64,000 nucleotides of DNA from Aestuariicoccus sp032586235 (GTDB lineage Bacteria; Pseudomonadota; Alphaproteobacteria; Rhodobacterales; Rhodobacteraceae), in NCBI RefSeq assembly GCF_032586235.1, contig NZ_JAWHTD010000008.1, forward strand, positions 1 through 64,000, in the 5' to 3' direction. A program made the position numbers and the translations under genes. The notes beneath the pieces are model-generated. The model saw only the letters and a list, made by a program, of their open reading frames with translations. It made no database searches and was not told the origin of the DNA. Within the stretch, counting starts at the first letter, position 1. Every line of letters begins with the position of its first letter. Of the stretch, positions 57,134 to 64,000 are shown one piece after another.

Positions 57134-58171
57134 ATGGCACAAGCGACCCTGACAATCGACCTCGACGCGATCCGCGCGAACTGGCGCGCGCTGGACCGCA
57201 AGACCGACGCGGAAACCGCGGCCGTGGTCAAGGCCGACGCCTATGGTCTCGGCGTGGGGCCGGTGGCGACGGCGCTGGCCAAGGAAGGCGCGCGGCGGTT
57301 CTTCGTGGCGTTGGCCGAAGAAGGCGCGGAACTGCGCCGGATCCTTGGCCCCGGCCCCGAGATCTGCGTCTTTTCGGGCCATATGGAGGGCGACGCCGAT
57401 CTGATCGCCGGGGCGAACCTGGTGCCGATGCTCAATTCCATCGACCAGATGCTGCGCCATGTGGAAAGCCTGCCGGGCCATGGCTTTGGCATCCAGCTCG
57501 ACACTGGGATGAACCGGCTGGGGATGGAGCTCGCGGAATGGAGCGCGCTGCGCGACATCGCGCTGGCGCAGAACCCCGCTTTGGTGATGAGCCACCTGGC
57601 CTGCGCGGACGAGGCCGCTCATCCGATGAACACCCGCCAGAACGACAATTTCCGCGCGATGACCGATGGCATCGACGCGCCCCGCTCGCTGTCAGCAACC
57701 GGGGGCGTGCTGATGGACGAAAGCTTTCACTTCGACGTCACCCGCCCGGGCATCGGGCTTTACGGCGGGCTGCCCTACGTCGACGCGGTGCCCGTGGTCA
57801 CGCTGGACATCCCCGTGATTCAGATCCGCGAGGTCGCGGTGGGCGAGACCATCGGCTACGGCAACACTTTCGTGGCCGAGGAAAACATCCACGTCGCCAC
57901 CATCGCGGCCGGATACGCCGACGGCATCATCCGCGCGATGGGGCCCAAGGCCTCGGTCTGGGCGGGCGAGACGCGGTGCAAGATCCTGGGCCGGATTTCC
58001 ATGGACCTGATCGGGATCGACGTCAGCAATGCCAAGGCCCCGCCCGTCAGCGTCGAACTGCTGGGCCGGCATCAATCCATCGACACCGTCGCCGAGGCCG
58101 CCGGCACCATCGGGTATGAGATCCTGACATCGCTGGGCGCGCGCTACAACCGGCGCTATACCGGCGCATGA
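57134..58171 (+). CDS. alr: alanine racemase
   Basis: 345 residues. PLP-dependent conversion of L- to D-alanine for cell wall synthesis. PLP lysine K33 is in AAVVKADAYGLGV. The opposing catalytic tyrosine is in ATIAAGYADGI. The C-terminal beta domain ends near ARYNRRYTG. It heads a plus-strand unit, with its stop overlapping the next gene (mlaE-like) by 4 bp. Confidence 0.94.
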   Translation: MAQATLTIDLDAIRANWRALDRKTDAETAAVVKADAYGLGVGPVATALAKEGARRFFVALAEEGAELRRILGPGPEICVFSGHMEGDADLIAGANLVPMLNSIDQMLRHVESLPGHGFGIQLDTGMNRLGMELAEWSALRDIALAQNPALVMSHLACADEAAHPMNTRQNDNFRAMTDGIDAPRSLSATGGVLMDESFHFDVTRPGIGLYGGLPYVDAVPVVTLDIPVIQIREVAVGETIGYGNTFVAEENIHVATIAAGYADGIIRAMGPKASVWAGETRCKILGRISMDLIGIDVSNAKAPPVSVELLGRHQSIDTVAEAAGTIGYEILTSLGARYNRRYTGA

Positions 58172-58950
58172 ACGTCGCGGCCCCTCTTGCCGCGCTGGGG
58201 GCGCTTACCCTGGCGTTCCTGGCCGCGGTCGGGCGTGTGTCGCTCTTTGCCGTCGACGCGATCACCCATATCCTGCGCCCGCCCTTCTACGGCCGCGAAT
58301 TCGCCAATGCGCTGCTGAACATCGGCTGGCTGTCGCTGCCGGTGGTGGGGCTGACCGCGATCTTCACCGGCGGCGCGCTGGCGCTGCAGATCTACGCCGG
58401 CGGCGCACGTTTCAACGCCGAGGCGGTGGTGCCGCAGATCGTCGCCATCGGCATGGTGCGCGAACTGGGGCCGGTGCTGGTCGGGCTGATGATCGCGGCG
58501 CGCGTGACCTCGTCCATCGCCGCCGAGATCGCCACGATGAAGGTGACCGAGCAGATCGACGCGCTGGTGACGCTGTCCACCCATCCGATGAAGTACCTCA
58601 CCGCGCCGCGCCTGCTGGCCGCATTGATCGTGGTGCCGATGCTGGTCGCCGTGGGCGATGTGATCGGCATCGCGGGGGGCTATTTCGTGGCCACGGGATC
58701 GCTGGGGTTCAACGCCGCCGCCTACATCAAGAACACGGCGGACTTCCTTGAATTCCTTGATATTCTCTCGTCCTTGATCAAGGGCGCCGCATTCGGCGGG
58801 ATCGCCGCGCTGATGGGCTGCTACTACGGCATGCACTCGGGCCGCGGCGCACAGGGCGTTGGCCGCGCGACCAAAGGCTCGGTCGAGGCGGCGGCGGTGC
58901 TGATCCTGGCGGCGAACTTCGTTCTGACAGGGGTGTTCTTTTCGGTATGA
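58168..58950 (+). CDS. MlaE-family ABC permease for lipid transport
   Basis: 260 residues with about five membrane helices. The family core includes LQIYAGGARFNAEAVVPQIV, RELGPVLVGLMIAARVTSSI and AAEIATMKVTEQIDAL. It pairs with the ATPase gene that overlaps its end by 4 bp. Together they form the inner-membrane pump of an Mla-type system. No MCE-domain gene lies beside it; the MlaD-like gene is at 3588-4034. Confidence 0.91.
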   Translation: MNVAAPLAALGALTLAFLAAVGRVSLFAVDAITHILRPPFYGREFANALLNIGWLSLPVVGLTAIFTGGALALQIYAGGARFNAEAVVPQIVAIGMVRELGPVLVGLMIAARVTSSIAAEIATMKVTEQIDALVTLSTHPMKYLTAPRLLAALIVVPMLVAVGDVIGIAGGYFVATGSLGFNAAAYIKNTADFLEFLDILSSLIKGAAFGGIAALMGCYYGMHSGRGAQGVGRATKGSVEAAAVLILAANFVLTGVFFSV

Positions 58951-59696
58951 TCGAGCTGCGGGACGTCAAGAAATCCTTCGATTCCAACCATGTGCTGCAG
59001 GGTGTTAATCTTGATATCGCGCGTGGCACCTCGATGGTGATCATCGGCGGGTCGGGCACCGGCAAGTCGGTGGCGCTGAAATGCGTGCTGGGGCTGGTCC
59101 GGCCCGACAGCGGCACCATCCGGGTCGACGGGCAGGACGCCACCCATCCGCGCGACCGCGACGCCTTTCTGGCGCGCTTCGGGATGCTGTTTCAGGGCGG
59201 CGCTTTGTTCGATTCGCTGCCTGTGTGGCAGAACGTCTCGTTCCGCCTTCTGCGCGGCTCGCTCAAGCGCCCGCGCGACGAGGCCCGCGCCATCGCGGTG
59301 GAAAAGCTGCGCCGGGTCGGGCTGAAACCCGAGGTGGCCGACAAGCTCCCCGCTGAGCTGTCGGGCGGCATGCAGAAACGCGTCGGCCTCGCCCGCGCCA
59401 TCGCCGCCGAGCCCGAGATCATCTTTTTCGACGAACCGACAACCGGGCTCGACCCGATCATGGCGGGCGTCATCAACGATCTGATCCGCGAAATCGTGGT
59501 CGAGATGGGGGCCACGGCCATGACCATCACCCACGACATGAGCAGCGTGCGCGCCATCGCCGACAACGTGGCGATGCTGCACGACGGGGTGATCAAGTGG
59601 ACCGGGCCCGTGGCCGAGATGGACGACAGCGGCGATCCTTATCTCGACCAATTCATCCACGGCCGCGCCAACGGCCCGATCGAGGCGGTGCGATGA
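58947..59696 (+). CDS. MlaF-family ABC transporter ATP-binding protein
   Basis: 249 residues. Walker A GGSGTGKSV, signature LSGGMQKRVGLA and Walker B IIFFDEPTTGLDP are in order. It overlaps both neighbouring genes by 4 bp. It probably powers phospholipid transport with the MlaE-like permease. Confidence 0.92.
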   Translation: MIELRDVKKSFDSNHVLQGVNLDIARGTSMVIIGGSGTGKSVALKCVLGLVRPDSGTIRVDGQDATHPRDRDAFLARFGMLFQGGALFDSLPVWQNVSFRLLRGSLKRPRDEARAIAVEKLRRVGLKPEVADKLPAELSGGMQKRVGLARAIAAEPEIIFFDEPTTGLDPIMAGVINDLIREIVVEMGATAMTITHDMSSVRAIADNVAMLHDGVIKWTGPVAEMDDSGDPYLDQFIHGRANGPIEAVR

Positions 59697-60079
59697 GCTT
59701 TCTCGAACCGAGCCCCGTTTTCCTCGCGTTCATCTTTGCCAAGAATTTCGTCTATCCCGAACTGCTGGCCTTGTTGGCGCTGGCGCGCGTCATCGGCGCG
59801 TCCGGGCCGTCGCGCTGGCTGGCGGCGCTGGCGCTGGCCGCCGCGCTGGCCGGGGTCGCGACGATCCTTGCCCCCGCTTTGGGGATGACCGGCCTGCCCG
59901 TCTATCCCCGCGCAGCACGGGTCATGGCCTTGGGGACGGGCATGATGGCGTTGCTGGCGATGACTGCCATCCTCGCGCTGTCGGCCGTCGTGCCCGGCGC
60001 GCGCTGGCGCTGGATCGACGCGGTGCACGGGCTGGCGCTGGCCGGGCTGCTGGGGCTTTGGGTGGCGACATGGCTCTGA
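59693..60079 (+). CDS. small hypothetical membrane protein
   Basis: 128 residues from ATG 59693, overlapping the ATPase gene by 4 bp. Four hydrophobic segments, the first near FLAFIFAKNFVYPELLALLA. No motif I recognise. Its tight linkage to the lipid-transport genes and the following PqiA-like gene suggests an envelope role. Confidence 0.7.
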   Translation: MSFLEPSPVFLAFIFAKNFVYPELLALLALARVIGASGPSRWLAALALAAALAGVATILAPALGMTGLPVYPRAARVMALGTGMMALLAMTAILALSAVVPGARWRWIDAVHGLALAGLLGLWVATWL

Positions 60080-60534
60080 CGCTGCGCTGGCTGAACCTGT
60101 CGCTGCTGGTGCTCTATCCGGTTGCGTGGTTCGCGCCGCTGCTGCGCGCCGGGCTGCTGCCACTTTTCGGGCTGAGCGAGATCAGCGTGATCAGCGGGCT
60201 GCAGGCGCTCTGGTCGAGCGACGTGGTGCTGGCGCTGCTGGTGACGGTTTTTGCGCTCTTTGCGCCTTATCTCAAGACAATCGGGCTGGCGCTTTATCAC
60301 TTCGGCCTGCTGGATGCCCGCGCCCTGCCCGCGCTGACCGTTCTGGGCAAGCTGGCGATGGCCGATATCTTTCTGATCGCGCTTTACATCACCATCGTGA
60401 AGGGCATCGGTGTCGGCCGGATCGAGGTCGCCTGGGGGCTTTACCTTTTCACCGGCTGCATCCTGGCGTCGCTGCTGATCGGGCTTCGCCCCGGGATTGA
60501 TGCCAATCAGGAAACAATGCCGCCGCATGCATGA
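60070..60534 (+). CDS. PqiA-like paraquat-inducible membrane protein
   Basis: 154 residues from ATG 60070, overlapping the previous gene by 10 bp. The four-helix half-PqiA pattern is seen with SVISGLQALWSSDVVLALLV, FAPYLKTIGLALYHFGLL and GKLAMADIFLIALYITIVK. PqiA works with MCE proteins in lipid movement in other bacteria. Only one PqiA half is present, which is common in this group. Confidence 0.82.
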   Translation: MALTLRWLNLSLLVLYPVAWFAPLLRAGLLPLFGLSEISVISGLQALWSSDVVLALLVTVFALFAPYLKTIGLALYHFGLLDARALPALTVLGKLAMADIFLIALYITIVKGIGVGRIEVAWGLYLFTGCILASLLIGLRPGIDANQETMPPHA

Positions 60535-60641
60535 AATTGTTTCCGCCCCCGCCAAATAGTTAATTTTTGATTAGGTAAGGTCGTGGGATCGGCGTAATCT
60601 TGCCGATGGATTTCAAGTGTCGATTATTCGGGGGAAAATTC

Positions 60642-61478
60642 ATGTTCTCCACGTTTCGGTCAGCGGCTGCGCTGATGCAGATGATCCTTCAGCAGGTGGC
60701 CATCGCGGCCGTCGCCCTGAGCGCACTCGCGCTGACCGGCTATGCGCTGGCCTGTGCGGCGGGCGAAGCGGACTGGCTGGTTCTGCCGCTGCAATTCGGC
60801 GACATCGTGGTCCCGCAGGCGGGGATCGCGGTGCAGCTCGGGATCACCGGGCTTTTTGTGTTGTTGTGCTTTTTCCTGCCGATGAACGCGCGGGTCATGG
60901 CGCTGGAAAATTCGCACCGGCGCTTTCACATCGGCATGCAGGACGTCGCCCGCGCCTATGCGGCGGCCCATGCGGCGGATCGTGAAGGCGTGTTCTCCAT
61001 GTCCTCGGAATTCGATTCGATACGCGAGCGCATCGCGTTTCTGCGCGATCACCCCGACCTGACGGAGCTCGAGACGCCGATCCTCGAAGTGGCCGCGCAG
61101 ATGAGCCACATCAGCCGCGAGCTGGCGCAGGTCTATTCCGACCGCAACGTCGCGCGCGCCCGCGATTTCCTGATCGCCCGCCAGCAGGAGATCGAGGATT
61201 TCAACGCAAGGCTCGACAACGCCAAGGGGGTTCTGTCCGAGATGCGGCCCTGGCTCGACCGGATCGAGATCGACGAACAGGTGGCGCGGGCCCAGCTCGA
61301 CCGGCTTTGCGACGCATTGGCCGAGGTGCTGCCCGAGATCCTGCCGGATGAAGCCGAACCGCCGGAGCGCGCCGCCGAACCCGCCGCCGCGCCGCATTAT
61401 GGCCCCGAAGAGCTGGACGACATCGCCGAGAACGATCCGCAGATCGTCAAGCTGCTGGCCCGCCGCGCCGCCGAGTGA
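60642..61478 (+). CDS. hypothetical membrane protein with coiled coil
   Basis: 278 residues from ATG 60642 (GGGGGAAAA upstream); the frame is open from 60600. Two membrane helices (about 13-38 and 60-85) are followed by a long helical region rich in charged residues (about 90-250) with RRFHIGMQDVARAYAAAHAA and AAQMSHISRELAQVYSDRNV. Homologues are sometimes labelled DNA repair protein, but I see no nuclease or recombinase motif. It precedes radA by 56 bp. Function unknown. Confidence 0.7.
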   Translation: MFSTFRSAAALMQMILQQVAIAAVALSALALTGYALACAAGEADWLVLPLQFGDIVVPQAGIAVQLGITGLFVLLCFFLPMNARVMALENSHRRFHIGMQDVARAYAAAHAADREGVFSMSSEFDSIRERIAFLRDHPDLTELETPILEVAAQMSHISRELAQVYSDRNVARARDFLIARQQEIEDFNARLDNAKGVLSEMRPWLDRIEIDEQVARAQLDRLCDALAEVLPEILPDEAEPPERAAEPAAAPHYGPEELDDIAENDPQIVKLLARRAAE

Positions 61479-61534
61479 CCCATCACCGCTAAGCGCGCTT
61501 GCGGGGCGCGCGCGGATGCGCCAAAAGCGGCGGC

Positions 61535-62902
61535 ATGGCCAAAGCCTCTGCCTCTTTCGTCTGCCAGTCCTGCGGCGCCACCACCAGCAAGTGGTCGGGC
61601 CGCTGCGAGGCCTGTGGCGAGTGGAATTCCATCGTCGAGGAAAAACCCCTGTCGGCGGGCCCGGCGAAGAAATCCCTGGGGGCGGCGCGCGGGCGCAGCG
61701 TCGCGCTGAGCGATCTTTCCAGCACCGAGGCCCCCCCGCCGCGCACCGCCAGCGCGCTGAGCGAGCTTGACCGCGTACTGGGTGGCGGGCTGGTGCCCGG
61801 TTCGGCGGTGCTGGTGGGCGGCGATCCGGGGATCGGCAAGTCGACGCTGCTTTTGCAGGCCGCGGCGCATTTCGCGCAGGCCGGGCTGGGTACGATCTAT
61901 GTCAGCGGCGAAGAGGCCAGCGCGCAGGTGCGGATGCGCGCGCAGCGGCTGGGGCTGGATCAGGCCCCTGTGCGGCTGGCGGCCGAGACCAACCTGCGCA
62001 ACATCCTGACCACGCTGGAACAGGAAAAGCCGAAGCTGGCGATCATCGATTCGATCCAGACCATGTGGGCCGACAATGTCGACAGCGCGCCCGGCTCGGT
62101 CAGCCAGGTCCGCGCCGCCGCGCATGAACTGACGAGCTTTGCCAAGCGCCACGGCACGGCGGTGATCATGGTCGGCCATGTCACCAAGGACGGCCAGATC
62201 GCGGGCCCCCGCGTGGTCGAACACATGGTCGACACGGTGCTCTATTTCGAAGGCGAGCGCGGGCACCAGTTCCGGATCTTGCGCGCGGTCAAGAACCGCT
62301 TTGGCCCCGCCGACGAAATCGGCGTCTTCGAGATGACCGGCGCCGGGCTGGCCGAGGTCTTGAATCCGTCGGCGCTGTTCCTCAGCGAACGCGGCCAGCC
62401 CAGCCCCGGCTCGGTGGTCTTCAGCGGGATCGAGGGCACGCGGCCGTTGCTGGTGGAATTCCAGGCGCTGGTCGCCCCCACCCCGCACGCCCAGCCGCGC
62501 CGCTCGGTCGTGGGCTGGGACGGCAGCCGCCTTGCCATGATCCTGGCGGTGCTCGAGGCGCGCTGCGGCATCCCCTTTGCGGGGCTCGACGTCTATCTGA
62601 ATGTCGCGGGCGGCATGAAGGTCAGCGAACCGGCGGCGGATCTGGCTGTGGCTGCGGCGCTACTTTCGGCGCGCGAAGACGCGGCGCTGCCGCCCGAGAC
62701 TGTCGTTTTCGGCGAAATCAGCCTATCAGGTGCCCTGCGCCCGGTGGCGCAGGCCGAAAACAGGTTGAAAGAGGCGCGCAAACTTGGTTTCTCGTCGGCG
62801 ATCCTGCCGTCGGGCGGAAAGGCCGCCGCCGCCAGTGGCATGACGCTCACACAGATGGCCGACCTGACCGCGTTCGTGGGCGATGTGTTCGGCGCGGGAT
62901 AA
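61535..62902 (+). CDS. radA: DNA repair protein RadA (Sms)
   Basis: 455 residues from ATG 61535. A C4 zinc finger uses C10, C13, C24 and C27. The RecA-like ATPase has Walker A GGDPGIGKST at 95-104, followed by the RadA-specific KNRFG motif and a C-terminal Lon-like domain with FAGLDVYLNVAGGMKVSEP. RadA promotes branch migration during recombination. It is followed by the CvpA-family gene, 31 bp later. Confidence 0.97.
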   Translation: MAKASASFVCQSCGATTSKWSGRCEACGEWNSIVEEKPLSAGPAKKSLGAARGRSVALSDLSSTEAPPPRTASALSELDRVLGGGLVPGSAVLVGGDPGIGKSTLLLQAAAHFAQAGLGTIYVSGEEASAQVRMRAQRLGLDQAPVRLAAETNLRNILTTLEQEKPKLAIIDSIQTMWADNVDSAPGSVSQVRAAAHELTSFAKRHGTAVIMVGHVTKDGQIAGPRVVEHMVDTVLYFEGERGHQFRILRAVKNRFGPADEIGVFEMTGAGLAEVLNPSALFLSERGQPSPGSVVFSGIEGTRPLLVEFQALVAPTPHAQPRRSVVGWDGSRLAMILAVLEARCGIPFAGLDVYLNVAGGMKVSEPAADLAVAAALLSAREDAALPPETVVFGEISLSGALRPVAQAENRLKEARKLGFSSAILPSGGKAAAASGMTLTQMADLTAFVGDVFGAG

Positions 62903-62933
62903 CGCGGTTAAAAGAGCAAAGGGCAGAGACCGG

Positions 62934-63506
62934 ATGGAAGGTTTTACCGTAATTGATGGCGTCGTCGCCATTGTCATCGTCCTGTCGGCGTTGCTGGCGT
63001 ATTCCCGCGGACTGGTGCGCGAGACCATGGCCATCGCCGGCTGGATCGCCGCCGCCCTTCTGGCCTTTATCTTCGCCCCGCAGGTGCAGCCGCTGGTCAA
63101 GGAGGTGCCGGTGATCGGCGAATTCCTGTCCGACAGCTGCGAGCTGAGCATCATCGCCGCCTTCGCCGCCGTCTTTGCGGTGGCTCTGGTGGTGGTGTCC
63201 TTCTTCACGCCGCTCTTTTCGTCGCTGGTGCAGCGTTCGGCACTTGGCGGGCTGGACCAGGGGCTGGGCTTTCTCTTCGGCGTCGCGCGCGGGGTGCTGT
63301 TGGTGGCGGTCGCGTTCTTCGTCTACGAGACGGTGATTACGACGCAGGACATCGCGATGGTCGACGACAGCCGCTCGGCGGCGGTCTTCACCCGCCTGAC
63401 CGAGCGCATCGAAGAGCAGAACCCCGAACAGGCCCTGGGCTGGATCACGACGCAATACGAGGAACTGGTCGGCGTCTGCGACGCACCGGGGCCGAACGAC
63501 GCCTGA
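62934..63506 (+). CDS. CvpA-family membrane protein
   Basis: 190 residues from ATG 62934. Four membrane helices of the CvpA type, beginning with FTVIDGVVAIVIVLSALLAY and SRGLVRETMAIAGWIAAALLA. Family members have been linked to colicin V production and envelope stress. It is often found between radA and purF; purF is not in the window. A small GC-rich hairpin lies near 63517-63540. Confidence 0.9.
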   Translation: MEGFTVIDGVVAIVIVLSALLAYSRGLVRETMAIAGWIAAALLAFIFAPQVQPLVKEVPVIGEFLSDSCELSIIAAFAAVFAVALVVVSFFTPLFSSLVQRSALGGLDQGLGFLFGVARGVLLVAVAFFVYETVITTQDIAMVDDSRSAAVFTRLTERIEEQNPEQALGWITTQYEELVGVCDAPGPNDA

Positions 63507-63558
63507 GCCGGGCGCCCCGCCGGCTTCGGCGGAGCCCGCCCGCCCTACCGGCCGGGCA

Positions 63559-63996
63559 TCAATTTCGGGCGGTCACCATATCCAGAAATATCTTCTGCCG
63601 AATAGCGTTGTAGCCGGCGGTCCTGAGGTCTGACCCGTTGGCCTTGCCATCATCGCCCGGCGGGGTCCATGACGGATCGGCGACGTCCGTGATTTGGCCG
63701 GCGTAGAACCCCGCGCAATGCCAGCCATGCACATCCACTGCGCGGCGAAATGCGACCTTGTCTGCCAGCACCAAGGCATTCGCAAAAAGTGCATCACAGG
63801 CCGCGACACGGCTTGCGGTGATCTCTGTGGGGCTGCGGCGCGCGGCCCCCGCCGCATAGCCAAAGCTGAGCGACAAAGCGAAGGCCGCCGCCGCGAACCC
63901 GGCCCGTGCACCGGCACCGGTGTCTTTTTCGACCCCGAACACATAGGCCGCAACGCTGCCCACAAGCGCCAGCGCCGCCGGTATGATTTCGCCCAC
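63559..63996 (-). CDS. hypothetical membrane-anchored protein, possibly partial at its start
   Basis: 145 residues are read from GTG 63996, 4 bp from the window edge; the true start may lie outside. One or two N-terminal hydrophobic segments (AALALVGSVAAYVFGV and AGFAAAAFALSLSFGYAAG) are followed by a soluble part with two cysteines (ACDALF, WHCAGFY). No family recognised. It is convergent with the CvpA-family gene. Confidence 0.55.
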   Translation of the reverse strand: MGEIIPAALALVGSVAAYVFGVEKDTGAGARAGFAAAAFALSLSFGYAAGAARRSPTEITASRVAACDALFANALVLADKVAFRRAVDVHGWHCAGFYAGQITDVADPSWTPPGDDGKANGSDLRTAGYNAIRQKIFLDMVTARN

Positions 63997-64000
63997 CGCG

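Overview
The window is high-GC DNA from an alphaproteobacterium of the Rhodobacterales, most likely the marine Roseobacter group. This rests on gene content and order: accB-accC-aat beside DUF2155, mlaD and NDUFA12 genes, a long Sox thiosulfate-oxidation cluster, a sarcosine oxidase operon in the order B-D-A-G, rpoD next to dnaG, an alpha-type SOS box of the form GAAC-N7-GAAC, and short dispersed repeats of the kind seen in this group. I saw no tRNA, rRNA, CRISPR array, prophage or complete insertion sequence.

Layout. 1-9.3 kb is housekeeping: acetyl-CoA carboxylase (accB, accC), aat, an envelope/complex I gene trio, RidA, a dienelactone hydrolase, clpX, clpP and an unusual photolyase-like flavoprotein. 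9.6-21.6 kb is the sulfur-oxidation island: soxVWXYZABCDEF on the minus strand, with soxS, soxR and a YeeE/YedE transporter diverging from it. Its distal end looks damaged: soxF is frameshifted and SoxE lacks the first cysteine of its first haem motif. 21.9-29.2 kb holds ribE, three capsule genes (kpsS-, kpsD/wza- and kpsC-like), ribD and nrdR; a repeat-rich gap of about 500 bp follows kpsC. 29.4-33.9 kb is mixed metabolism (M20 amidohydrolase, YjbQ, dienelactone hydrolase, SDR, small proteins). 33.9-38 kb is rpoD and dnaG. 38.1-43.2 kb is sarcosine oxidase (a second set of genes called sox). 43.3-48 kb has an intact tad pilus pair, a glutamate dehydrogenase and a degraded second tad pair. 48-54.5 kb has a hypothetical membrane protein, two oxidoreductases, modABC and an SOS-controlled imuA without imuB. 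54.7-57 kb is cobC-cobS-cobT. 57.1-63.5 kb is alr, mlaE/mlaF-type genes, two small membrane proteins (one PqiA-like), a coiled-coil membrane protein, radA and a CvpA-family gene.

How it works together. SoxXA loads thiosulfate onto SoxY of SoxYZ, SoxB removes sulfate, and SoxCD oxidises the sulfane sulfur. SoxV, SoxW and SoxS carry thiol reductant across and within the periplasm, SoxR is the likely repressor, and the YeeE/YedE protein probably moves a sulfur compound across the membrane. Sarcosine oxidase feeds methylated-amine carbon and nitrogen into one-carbon metabolism. ModABC supplies molybdate, which the molybdenum enzyme SoxC needs.

The features most worth a second look are the photolyase with its domains in swapped order, the decay of soxEF, the decay of a second tad pilin pair, a roughly 180-bp repeat present three times with a 20-bp perfect terminal inverted repeat in one copy, that repeat lying where imuB would be expected, and several strong palindromes, including a 20-bp perfect one upstream of rpoD.
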